DNA from: an uncultured Clostridia bacterium
Lineage (GTDB): Bacteria; Bacillota; Clostridia; Oscillospirales; Ruminococcaceae
Reading direction: 5' to 3'
Length of the DNA: 11,157 bases
Assembly: GCA_947630315.1 (NCBI GenBank)
Contig: CANRHA010000039.1
Span: 1 to 11,157, forward strand
Shown: piece by piece, positions 1 through 5,830 of the stretch
How the letters are laid out: every line of letters begins with the position of its first letter
How positions within the stretch are numbered: the first letter of the stretch is position 1
Position numbers and translations under genes: made by a program
The notes under the pieces: generated by a model
What the model was told of the DNA's origin: nothing
The model's input: only the letters and a program-made list of their open reading frames with translations
The model's database searches: none

Positions 1-498
1 GGCTTCGGCCAGGGCTTTCAGCCGGTCTGCGGCTTCAACTACGGCGCAAAAAAGTACGGCCGCGTTCGCCGGGCGTTCTGGTTCTGTGTAAAATTGGGAT
101 TTGCGGTTCTTGTCTGCCTTTCGGCGGCGGGAATAGCCTTCGCCCGCCCGATAACCGCCGCCATAGCCGGCTCGAGCGAGATTGCGCAATCGATAGCGGC
201 GTTCACCTTAAGGGCGCAGCTTGCGGTTTTCCCGCTTATGTCCTGGGTCATGCTCGTGAACATGATGCTTCAGAACATAGGAATGACGGCGCGGGCTACC
301 CTTGTCGCCATGACCCGGCAGGGGCTTACATTTATCCCCTGCGTGCTCGGCCTGCCGCTTATATTCAGCCTGCTGGGGTTTGAGCCCGTGTTAGGGCTCG
401 AACTTGCGCAGTCGTTTGCCGATGTCCTCGCGCTGGCGATATCCCTGCCGGTAGGGCTGCCCGTTCTTGCGGAGATGAAAAGAATGGAACCGGAATAG
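1..498 (+). CDS. MATE-family multidrug/Na+ antiporter, C-terminal part (5' truncated)
   Basis: The reading frame is open from base 1, so the gene begins upstream of the window; 165 residues and a TAG stop are present. The first residues read GFGQGFQPVCGFNYGAKKYG, a segment typical of the second half of MATE (NorM/DinF-like) transporters, just before a transmembrane helix. Two or three further hydrophobic segments follow (roughly residues 33-55, 70-95 and 105-150), ending in a short charged tail (KRMEPE). MATE proteins are inner-membrane antiporters of about 450 residues that export cationic compounds using Na+ or H+ gradients, so about the last third is seen here. The substrate cannot be inferred. 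No terminator hairpin follows; a heptamer repeat array starts three bases after the stop. The family call is confident; subfamily is not assignable. Confidence 0.85.
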   Translation, partial: GFGQGFQPVCGFNYGAKKYGRVRRAFWFCVKLGFAVLVCLSAAGIAFARPITAAIAGSSEIAQSIAAFTLRAQLAVFPLMSWVMLVNMMLQNIGMTARATLVAMTRQGLTFIPCVLGLPLIFSLLGFEPVLGLELAQSFADVLALAISLPVGLPVLAEMKRMEPE

Positions 499-500
499 AA

Positions 501-542
501 GTCCAAAGTCAGAAGTCAGAAGTCAGATATCAGATATCGGAT
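501..542 (+). repeat. Heptamer array A1, six units, GANNTYA-type
   Basis: Six consecutive 7-base units start three bases after the MATE stop codon. In one phase the best units are GAAGTCA (twice) and GATATCA, with degenerate flanking copies. The same consensus recurs at 555-587 (opposite strand), 4029-4070 and 6733-6753. Function unknown. Confidence 0.75.
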
Positions 543-554
543 TTTAAAGGTGAC

Positions 555-587
555 ACTCTAACTTCTAACCTCTAATATCTAATATCA
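555..587 (-). repeat. Heptamer array A2, inverted relative to A1
   Basis: Read on the minus strand, this is a run of 7-base units such as GATATTA (twice), GAGGTTA and GAAGTTA, with consensus GANNTTA. It lies about 12 bases beyond array A1 and faces it, so the pair forms a degenerate inverted arrangement between the MATE gene and the feo promoter. Confidence 0.7.
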
Positions 588-603
588 TGATGCACAATTT
601 TTG

Positions 604-619
604 GTTAGCGAACGCTAAC
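604..619. promoter_or_regulatory. Candidate feo operator 1, GTTAGC-N4-GCTAAC
   Basis: A perfect palindrome with 7-base arms (GTTAGCG/CGCTAAC) and a 2-base centre. It lies about 47 bases upstream of the feo -35 box. It is the first of three sites sharing GTTAGC-N4-GCTAAC around the feo operon. The half-site resembles the core of DtxR/IdeR-type iron boxes, but the spacing is wider than the classical DtxR site, so the regulator's identity is inference. Confidence 0.65.
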
Positions 620-665
620 TTATTTTGTCTATCCCGCCGAAATTTATTTTTTCTTCGATTTTTGG

Positions 666-694
666 TTGACAAACCCGCCTTTCCTGCATAAAAT
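666..694 (+). promoter_or_regulatory. feo operon promoter (TTGACA-N17-TAAAAT)
   Basis: A -35 TTGACA at 666-671 and a -10 TAAAAT at 689-694 are separated by 17 bases, a near-perfect housekeeping sigma promoter. The predicted start of transcription is at about 701, directly abutting operator 2, so a bound repressor would block initiation. The leader to the first feoA start is about 47 bases. Confidence 0.8.
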
Positions 695-702
695 AGAATG
701 TA

Positions 703-718
703 GTTAGCCGGGGCTAAC
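703..718. promoter_or_regulatory. Candidate feo operator 2, GTTAGC-N4-GCTAAC
   Basis: Second copy of the palindrome, with arms GTTAGCC/GGCTAAC at 703-709 and 712-718. It sits at the predicted transcription start of the feo promoter, the usual position for a repressor site. Binding in iron-replete cells is the expected mode but is inferred from the operon's function. Confidence 0.7.
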
Positions 719-747
719 CAACCGGCGGATATCAGCGAGGTGAGTTT

Positions 748-960
748 ATGATACCCTTATCATACGCCGACGTGGGCGAGGAACAGATCATAAAAAAGAT
801 CAGCGGAAGCCCCGAGGTCAAAAAACATCTTGAAGATCTCGGCTTTGTAGTCGGCGGCAGCGTTACCCTGATATCCGAGGCGGGCGGCAGCCTTATAATC
901 AGGGTGAAGGATTCGCGGATAGCCCTTAACCGCGACATGGCCCAAAAGATCATGGTCTGA
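748..960 (+). CDS. feoA: FeoA domain protein, first copy
   Basis: A 70-residue protein of the FeoA family, small SH3-fold cytoplasmic proteins that work with FeoB in ferrous iron uptake. The family pattern is visible as a basic/polar N-terminal part, the LEDLGFVVGGSVTLISEAGG turn-strand segment (residues 28-47), and a closing strand with ALNRDMAQKI (59-68). Length is normal for stand-alone FeoA (about 70-80). The start is an ATG preceded by GAGGTGAG at a suitable distance. It is the first gene after the feo promoter and is separated from the second feoA by 108 bases holding a hairpin and a third operator. It is clearly diverged from the second copy, so the two probably have distinct roles rather than being a recent duplication. 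Which one binds FeoB cannot be told from sequence. Confidence 0.93.
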   Translation: MIPLSYADVGEEQIIKKISGSPEVKKHLEDLGFVVGGSVTLISEAGGSLIIRVKDSRIALNRDMAQKIMV

Positions 961-974
961 TTTTTTAGGATATC

Positions 975-995
975 GGGAAGCTTCGGCTTCCTTTT
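975..995 (+). terminator. UUCG-loop hairpin with short U-run between the two feoA genes
   Basis: Stem GGAAGC/GCTTCC (976-981 with 986-991) closes a TTCG tetraloop and is followed by TTTT, then C. This looks like a weak intrinsic terminator or a processing/stability hairpin inside the operon. It could lower expression of downstream genes relative to the first feoA. The stem is short and the U-run ends after four bases, so only partial termination is likely. Confidence 0.5.
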
Positions 996-1007
996 CACGC
1001 GGGTCGC

Positions 1008-1023
1008 GTTAGCCTCCGCTAAC
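1008..1023. promoter_or_regulatory. Candidate feo operator 3, GTTAGC-N4-GCTAAC, inside the operon
   Basis: Third copy of the palindrome, GTTAGC at 1008-1013 and GCTAAC at 1018-1023, between the two feoA genes and just downstream of the hairpin at 975-995. No convincing -35/-10 pair is visible next to it. It may act as a roadblock to elongating polymerase or mark a weak internal promoter. Confidence 0.6.
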
Positions 1024-1068
1024 CGGATCCGTCACAGGCTGAAACGGCAATAAAAGGAGGGATCAAAG

Positions 1069-1290
1069 GTGAAAACACTTGACTCGGTACAGATAGGCGA
1101 GACCGTAAAGGTCGTAAAGCTCCATGGCGAGGGCGCGGTAAAGCGCAGGATAATGGACATGGGCATAACAAAAGGCGTTGAAATTTACGTCCGTAAAGTC
1201 GCGCCGCTGGGCGACCCCTTTGAGGTAAACGTTCGCGGATACGAGCTCAGCCTCAGAAAGGCCGACGCGGAAATGATCGAAGTAGAATAA
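1069..1290 (+). CDS. feoA: FeoA domain protein, second copy
   Basis: A 73-residue FeoA-family protein beginning with GTG, chosen because AAAGGAGGGATC lies at ideal spacing upstream. It carries the classical FeoA pattern: RRIMDMGITKGVEIYVRKVA (residues 26-45), then PLGDPFEV (46-53) and YELSLRKADAEMIEVE at the end. This copy matches the canonical FeoA consensus better than the first gene (the MGI-x-KG-x-x-I-x-V motif and the PLGDP turn), so it is the likelier direct FeoB partner; that is inference. It is encoded 39 bases upstream of feoB with a small GC hairpin in the gap. FeoA proteins are cytoplasmic and are thought to modulate the FeoB GTPase or its transport activity. Confidence 0.95.
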   Translation: MKTLDSVQIGETVKVVKLHGEGAVKRRIMDMGITKGVEIYVRKVAPLGDPFEVNVRGYELSLRKADAEMIEVE

Positions 1291-1292
1291 GC

Positions 1293-1309
1293 GCCGGAAA
1301 TTCACCGGC
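1293..1309 (+). other. Small intercistronic hairpin ahead of the feoB ribosome site
   Basis: Stem GCCGG/CCGGC (1293-1297 with 1305-1309) with a 7-base loop lies just after the second feoA stop and five bases before AAGGAGG, the feoB ribosome-binding site. There is no U-run, so it is not a terminator. It could affect transcript stability or feoB translation; a chance occurrence cannot be excluded. Confidence 0.35.
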
Positions 1310-1329
1310 CGTCAAGGAGGAAAACGAGC

Positions 1330-3795
1330 ATGGCAATAACAATAGCCCTTGCGGGCAACCCGAACAGCGGCAAGACCACACTGTTCAACGCGCTTACGGG
1401 TTCAAACCAATTTGTAGGAAACTGGCCCGGCGTTACTGTTGAAAAGAAGGAGGGCCGGCTTAAAAAACACGACGGCGTAACCGTTACCGACCTTCCGGGA
1501 ATATACAGCCTTTCTCCCTATACGCTTGAGGAGGTAGTCGCAAGAAACTATCTTATAGGCGAAAGGCCCGACGCTATTTTAAACATAATCGACGGAACTA
1601 ACCTTGAAAGAAACCTCTATCTTACGACTCAGCTTATTGAGCTTGGTATCCCGGTCGTGGCCGCCGTCAACATGATGGACGTCGTAAGAAAAAACGGAGA
1701 TAAGATAAACACCTCGGAGCTTGCAAAGAGGCTCGGCTGCGATATCGTAGAGATCTCCGCGTTAAAGGGCGACGGCGTTATGGAGGCGGCGGAGGCCGCG
1801 ATCGCTGCGGCGGAGCGCAAAAAACCGGTTCCCACTCACAACTTCTCCGGCGTTGTCGAACACGCCCTCGCACATATCGAGGAGGCGGCGGTCCACGATC
1901 TGCCCGCAGAACAGCAGAGATGGTACGCAATAAAGATATTCGAGCGCGACGAAAAGGCCATGGAAAGCCTGAATATCCCGAAAAACGTTCTTGATCACAT
2001 CGAGGAGGATATAAAGTCGGCCGAGGCGGAGCTTGACGACGACGCGGAATCAATAATAACGAACGAAAGATACGTCTACATAGCCGAGCTTATAAAGGGC
2101 TGCTGCCGAAAAAAGAGCGCCGGCAGTCTGACGGTATCCGACAAGATAGATAAGATAGTCACAAACCGCTGGCTCGCCCTGCCTATATTTGCGGTCGTGA
2201 TGATAATCGTATACTACGTCTCGGTAACTACCGTGGGCACGATCGCTACCGACTGGGCAAACGACGGCGTTTTCGGCGACGGCTGGCACCTTCTGGGCAT
2301 AGGCACGGGGGCGTATGAGGAAGCCGCGGAGGAATACGGCGGGGCGGTAAACGCCATCGACGCGTTTTCTTTACAGTACGGCGTCGAGGCCCCTGACCTT
2401 GAAGCCTCGGATAAGGCCGCGGTAGACAGCTTTGCCGCGCAGTTCAACGCGGGAGATACCGCCGTTCTGATAACCGAAAACGAGGAGGACCTCTCGGAGG
2501 AGGAAACGGTTTATACCGGCGAGGATCTCGCGCTGGCGGGAGCCGTTCTCGACAAATACGGCTTCAGCGAACCCGACCCCGCCGACTACGGGATATGGAT
2601 CCCCGGCATACCGCCGCTGCTTGAAAACCTTCTTGACAAAATAGGCTGCGCGGAATGGCTCAAAGGGCTTATTCTTGACGGCATAGTCGCCGGCGTCGGA
2701 GCGGTGCTCGGCTTTGTTCCTCAGATGCTCATACTCTTTATCTTCCTCGCCTTCCTTGAAAGCTGCGGATATATGGCGCGCATCGCCTTCGTAATGGACA
2801 GGATATTTCGCAAATTCGGCCTGTCGGGAAAATCGTTCATACCCATGCTCATCGGCTCTGGCTGCGGCGTTCCGGGAATAATGGCCTCGCGCACGATAGA
2901 AAACGAACGCGACCGCAGAATGACGATAATGACGACTACATTCATACCCTGCGGCGCAAAGCTGCCCTTTATAGCCATGGTCGCCGGCGCTATATTCGGC
3001 GGAGCATGGTGGGTAGCTCCCTTCGCCTACCTGCTGGGCGTGTGCTCGATCATAGTTTCGGGAATCATACTTAAAAAGACAAAGATGTTCTCGGGAGACC
3101 CCGCGCCCTTTGTAATGGAGCTTCCCGCATACCATTGGCCGACATTCTCAAACGTAATGCGTTCGATGTGGGAGCGCGGCTGGAGCTTCATCAAAAAAGC
3201 GGGAACTATAATTCTTCTTTCAACTATAGCCGTATGGTTCACAACCTACTTCGGATTTATCGACGGCCGCTTCGGAATGCTCACCGACGAGCAGGTGGAT
3301 CATTCGATACTCGCAACCATCGGCGGAGCAATAGCCTGGCTCTTCAAGCCCCTCGGCTGGGGCAACTGGCAGGCCGCCGTGGCGTCGATAACCGGGCTTG
3401 TCGCTAAAGAGAACATCGTAGGAACTATGGGGATCCTCTACGGCGGCGGAGAAGCCTCGGTATATTCGACCATGGCCGCGACATTCACCTCGGCGAGCGG
3501 ACTTGCGTTTTTGGTGTTCAATCTCTTATGCGCGCCCTGCTTCGCGGCTATCGGCGCCATACGCCGCGAGATGAACAGCGCAAAATGGACATGGTTCGCA
3601 ATAGGGTATCAGACATTATTCGCCTATGCGATAGCCTTGATAGTGAATCAGTTCGGGCTTCTGTTCTCGGGATCGGCAAATATAATCGGGCTTATCTTCT
3701 CGGCAATCATAATAGCGGCTATGCTGTTCATGCTTTTCAAGCCCTATAAAGAGGCTACAAAGCTTGACAAAAAAGTCAAAATTCTTGCGAAATAA
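1330..3795 (+). CDS. feoB: Ferrous iron transport protein FeoB with a large acidic insertion
   Basis: FeoB, the GTPase-coupled inner-membrane Fe(II) transporter, 821 residues. The N-terminal G domain has G1 GNPNSGKTT (9-17; N12 matches the K+-coordinating Asn known in FeoB), G2 T36, G3 DLPG (54-57), G4 NMMD (114-117) and G5 SAL (143-145), followed by a helical linker region (about 165-270). The membrane part starts near 281 and includes the first Gate segment with GCGVPG (C512), FIPCGAKLP (C541), and a second Gate region ending with CAPC (C734, C737). Between the first and second membrane helices, residues about 325-416 form an insertion with about 21 Asp/Glu and only two Lys in 325-412. Length therefore exceeds that of many Firmicute FeoBs. 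RBS AAGGAGG lies 10 bases upstream. The next gene's ribosome site overlaps the feoB stop. Confidence 0.97.
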   Translation: MAITIALAGNPNSGKTTLFNALTGSNQFVGNWPGVTVEKKEGRLKKHDGVTVTDLPGIYSLSPYTLEEVVARNYLIGERPDAILNIIDGTNLERNLYLTTQLIELGIPVVAAVNMMDVVRKNGDKINTSELAKRLGCDIVEISALKGDGVMEAAEAAIAAAERKKPVPTHNFSGVVEHALAHIEEAAVHDLPAEQQRWYAIKIFERDEKAMESLNIPKNVLDHIEEDIKSAEAELDDDAESIITNERYVYIAELIKGCCRKKSAGSLTVSDKIDKIVTNRWLALPIFAVVMIIVYYVSVTTVGTIATDWANDGVFGDGWHLLGIGTGAYEEAAEEYGGAVNAIDAFSLQYGVEAPDLEASDKAAVDSFAAQFNAGDTAVLITENEEDLSEEETVYTGEDLALAGAVLDKYGFSEPDPADYGIWIPGIPPLLENLLDKIGCAEWLKGLILDGIVAGVGAVLGFVPQMLILFIFLAFLESCGYMARIAFVMDRIFRKFGLSGKSFIPMLIGSGCGVPGIMASRTIENERDRRMTIMTTTFIPCGAKLPFIAMVAGAIFGGAWWVAPFAYLLGVCSIIVSGIILKKTKMFSGDPAPFVMELPAYHWPTFSNVMRSMWERGWSFIKKAGTIILLSTIAVWFTTYFGFIDGRFGMLTDEQVDHSILATIGGAIAWLFKPLGWGNWQAAVASITGLVAKENIVGTMGILYGGGEASVYSTMAATFTSASGLAFLVFNLLCAPCFAAIGAIRREMNSAKWTWFAIGYQTLFAYAIALIVNQFGLLFSGSANIIGLIFSAIIIAAMLFMLFKPYKEATKLDKKVKILAK

Positions 3796-3804
3796 GGTGA
3801 GCGT

Positions 3805-3966
3805 ATGGAGTGGCTTGTTTCAAATCTCGGCACGATAGCCGTGGCGGTCATACTGATCTGCGCGGTGGCGTGGATAGTGATCTCGCTGAGAAAGGACAAA
3901 AGATCCGGGAAGTCCTGTTCCTGCGGGTGTGAAAACTGCGCGATGAAAGGCAAATGTCATAAGTGA
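3805..3966 (+). CDS. FeoB-associated Cys-rich membrane protein
   Basis: A 53-residue protein starting ATG nine bases after the feoB stop; its ribosome site AAGGTGAG overlaps the stop, indicating translational coupling. One hydrophobic helix (residues about 9-28, GTIAVAVILICAVAWIVISL) is followed by a basic stretch (RKDKRSGK, 29-36) and a C-terminal Cys cluster C38-x-C40-x-C42-x2-C45-x5-C51 ending in HK. This matches the FeoB-associated Cys-rich membrane protein family (Pfam PF12669), found next to feoB in Firmicutes. The basic residues after the helix predict the Cys cluster on the cytoplasmic side, where it could bind Fe(II) or another metal delivered by FeoB. That role is inference; the family has no firmly established biochemical function that I can cite. 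Confidence 0.88.
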   Translation: MEWLVSNLGTIAVAVILICAVAWIVISLRKDKRSGKSCSCGCENCAMKGKCHK

Positions 3967-3981
3967 GAGGCATATGCGAAA

Positions 3982-4019
3982 CCGCCCCTCCATCGGCTTG
4001 ACAGCCGGTGGAGGGGCGG
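3982..4019. terminator. 17-bp GC-rich hairpin between convergent transcription units
   Basis: Arms 3982-3998 and 4003-4019 pair over 17 positions with one G-U wobble and a TGAC loop. It follows the last feo gene by 15 bases and sits between that gene and a convergent lipoprotein gene. On the plus strand no U-run follows (GCCGTAG). On the minus strand the stem is followed by TTT then CGC, so it is a slightly better terminator for the minus-strand gene. It probably serves both, by termination or by protecting 3' ends. Confidence 0.65.
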
Positions 4020-4028
4020 GCCGTAGCA

Positions 4029-4070
4029 GAGGGCAGAGGGCAGAGGACAGAAATCAGAAGTCAGAAAAGC
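4029..4070 (+). repeat. Heptamer array B, five good units plus one degenerate
   Basis: Units of 7 bases start nine bases after the feo 3' hairpin: GAGGGCA twice, then GAGGACA, GAAATCA and GAAGTCA, with a degenerate last unit. The GAAGTCA unit is identical to one in the array at 501-542. Members share GANNNCA and fit the wider GANNTYA family seen at 501-587 and 6733-6753. Confidence 0.72.
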
Positions 4071-4148
4071 TCTCAGACAGGTGGGTGTGACAGAGTGAGG
4101 CTACGCTGCATTGGTGAAAAGGGGTCGCCCTGTTCCTCCCCCTCACCC

Positions 4149-4547
4149 TCAATGCGCATTCCCGTTCGTCGCGCCGTTGCCGGTTCCCTGTCCGGCGCCG
4201 TTCACCGTGCTGCCGTTGTCCGCGCCGTCGGGCATATCCCCGTCGATCATATCCTCAACGTCGTCCATGCCCTGGTCTATCCCGTTCTCAATGTCGTTCA
4301 TTCCGTCCTCGAGGTCTTCCATACCCTCCTCGAGCAGTCCGTCGGTGGTTTTTGACACCTCTCCCTCGAGGTCTGCGCTGTAGCTGCCGGTGTCGTCGCT
4401 TATGGGTTCCGTTGTGGTCGCGGCATTTCCCCTGTCGCCGAGGGTGGTTCCGTTTCCGGGCTGACGGTAGATGTCGTCGTCGCCGCAGGCGCAAAGCCCC
4501 ACCGCCGCAAATATAAGACATATCGCTAATGCAAAGATTCTTTTCAT
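4149..4547 (-). CDS. Putative lipoprotein with acidic coiled-coil-like segment
   Basis: I do not recognise a family. The 132-residue product has a signal peptide (KR, then hydrophobic 4-20) and a lipobox-like LCAC with C21 as the predicted lipidated Cys; Cys at -2 is unusual. Residues 22-70 are polar with a Thr-rich stretch. Residues 72-101 show hydrophobics at 72, 76, 79, 83, 86, 90, 94, 97 and 101, the 3-4 spacing of a coiled coil with one stutter, in a strongly acidic context built of related units (GMEDLED, GMNDIEN, GMDDVED). The C-terminus (107-132) is Gly/Asn-rich and probably disordered. GAAAGGAA lies about 12 bases upstream of the ATG, a slightly long spacing. The signal peptide and lipobox support this strand over the opposite one. 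It would be anchored outside the cell; Ca2+/metal binding or self-association is possible but unproven. Confidence 0.75.
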   Translation of the reverse strand: MKRIFALAICLIFAAVGLCACGDDDIYRQPGNGTTLGDRGNAATTTEPISDDTGSYSADLEGEVSKTTDGLLEEGMEDLEDGMNDIENGIDQGMDDVEDMIDGDMPDGADNGSTVNGAGQGTGNGATNGNAH

Positions 4548-4579
4548 TTTTCGTTATTTCCTTTCAGATATTTTTAAAG

Positions 4580-4599
4580 CCCGAGCTTTTTTGCTCGGG
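4580..4599. other. Hairpin in the leader of the minus-strand lipoprotein gene
   Basis: Arms CCCGAGC (4580-4586) and GCTCGGG (4593-4599) flank six T residues. It lies 33 bases upstream of the lipoprotein start on the minus strand, where it is followed by CTTTAAAAATA. It could be a leader hairpin of that gene. On the plus strand it is followed by ATTATTAT, not a proper U-run. No confident promoter for the lipoprotein gene was found around it. Confidence 0.4.
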
Positions 4600-4706
4600 A
4601 TTATTATGCCGCCGCGCCCTTTGGTTATTCATGAATTTTCCCAAAAAGCCTTCTTTTTTGATTTTATTAAATTTTTTCCGATCCCGTCTCTGCTCGGCTG
4701 CGCCTA

Positions 4707-4735
4707 TTGCATTCCGGGCTTTTTTGTGATATAGT
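4707..4735 (+). promoter_or_regulatory. Probable promoter of tsaD and downstream lipoprotein (TTGCAT-N17-TATAGT)
   Basis: A -35-like TTGCAT (4707-4712) and a -10 TATAGT (4730-4735) have the optimal 17-base spacing. Transcription would start near 4742, leaving a leader of about 54 bases before tsaD. The -35 matches four of six consensus bases, so strength is moderate. Confidence 0.55.
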
Positions 4736-4795
4736 TATAAGGTATGTTGACGGTTTTCGACCCTATTTCACACAAACTGTAACAAGGAGATCAAA

Positions 4796-5812
4796 ATGAA
4801 AATTCTTTCTATAGAATCCTCCTGCGACGAGACTGCCGCTGCCGTTGTCGAAGACGGCCGCAAGGTCCTTTCAAACATCGTCGCCTCTCAGATAGACGAG
4901 CACCGCCTTTACGGAGGGGTAGTTCCCGAAATAGCCTCCCGCCGCCATGTTGAAAGCATAAGCGGCGTAACGTCCGAGGCGATGAAAGAGGCGTCCTGCG
5001 GCATAGAAGATATCGACGCGATTGCAGTTACCTACGCCCCGGGGCTTATAGGGGCGCTGCTTGTCGGCGTAAGCTTTGCAAAGGGTCTGTCCATGTCCTC
5101 CGGCAAGCCCCTTATACCTGTTCATCATATCGCCGGGCACATCGCCGCAAACTATATATCCCACCCCGACCTTGAGCCGCCGTTTCTCTGCCTTGTTATA
5201 AGCGGGGGCCACAGCCATATAGTCGAGGTTTCGGGCTACACGAAGTACCGCGTTATAGGCCGCACCCGCGACGACGCCGCCGGCGAGTGTTTTGATAAAG
5301 TAGCGCGGGTGCTCGGATTTCCATACCCCGGCGGAAAATACATCGACGACGCGGCAAAATCAGGTTCCAAGACCGCGTATAAGTTCACCAACCCCAAGGT
5401 TTCGGGCTGCGAGTACGATTTTTCCTTTTCGGGACTTAAAACCGCGGTGATAAACCTTGTCCACAACGCCGAACAGCGCGGCGAGGAGATAAACCGCTGC
5501 GACGTTGCGGCCTCGTTTGAAAAAACCGTCGCCGATATATTGGGCGAAAAGCTGATGGCTGCGGCCAAGGCAACGGGATACAAAAAATTAGTCGTCGCCG
5601 GGGGCGTTTCGGCCAACACCGGGATAAGATCGAAGATGAAAAAAATAAGCGACGCCCTCGGGGCCGAGCTTTATCTGCCCGAGATGAAATACTGCGGCGA
5701 CAACGCCGCGATGATAGGCGCGCAGGGATATTACGATTTTTTGGCCGGAAGGCGGGCCGACGGCTCTTTGAACGCCGCAGCTACGCTTTCGCTTGAAGAT
5801 ATCTGCCTGTGA
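4796..5812 (+). CDS. tsaD: tRNA N6-adenosine threonylcarbamoyltransferase TsaD
   Basis: TsaD (formerly Gcp/YgjD; Kae1 family) transfers the threonylcarbamoyl group from threonylcarbamoyl-AMP to A37 of tRNAs reading ANN codons, together with TsaB and TsaE. The 338-residue length is normal. Visible marks: N-terminal ESSCDETAAAVVEDG (7-21), the metal-binding HxxxH at H111/H115 in HHIAGH, the glycine-rich ISGGHSHIV (135-143), the DDAAGECFDKVARVLGFPYPGG region starting at 159, VAGGVSANTGIR (267-278), and the C-terminal metal ligand D302 in CGDNAAM. The ATG is preceded by AAGGAGA at good spacing. All key residues are present, so it should be functional and, as in most bacteria, essential. tsaB and tsaE are not in the window. 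It heads a likely two-gene unit with the lipoprotein 18 bases downstream. Confidence 0.98.
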   Translation: MKILSIESSCDETAAAVVEDGRKVLSNIVASQIDEHRLYGGVVPEIASRRHVESISGVTSEAMKEASCGIEDIDAIAVTYAPGLIGALLVGVSFAKGLSMSSGKPLIPVHHIAGHIAANYISHPDLEPPFLCLVISGGHSHIVEVSGYTKYRVIGRTRDDAAGECFDKVARVLGFPYPGGKYIDDAAKSGSKTAYKFTNPKVSGCEYDFSFSGLKTAVINLVHNAEQRGEEINRCDVAASFEKTVADILGEKLMAAAKATGYKKLVVAGGVSANTGIRSKMKKISDALGAELYLPEMKYCGDNAAMIGAQGYYDFLAGRRADGSLNAAATLSLEDICL

Positions 5813-5830
5813 GCCGGAAAGAAGGTTTAT

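Noticed and set aside
501..587. Repeat arrays considered as a CRISPR or a tandem-repeat locus of a mobile element
   Set aside because: Units are seven bases with no spacers, no cas gene or transposase is nearby, and there are no target-site duplications.
2371..3135. 254-codon open frame on the minus strand inside feoB
   Set aside because: It is antisense to a feoB region with intact family motifs, has a composition unlike real proteins and shows no ribosome-binding site. Long antisense frames are expected in GC-rich coding DNA.
4008..4383. Two overlapping plus-strand open frames opposite the acidic lipoprotein
   Set aside because: One runs through the heptamer array and the feo hairpin, and neither has a ribosome site. 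The minus strand encodes a proper signal peptide and lipobox.
4580..4599. Hairpin considered as an intrinsic terminator on the plus strand
   Set aside because: No plus-strand gene ends before it (the nearest ends at 3966) and the downstream tract ATTATTAT is not a U-run.
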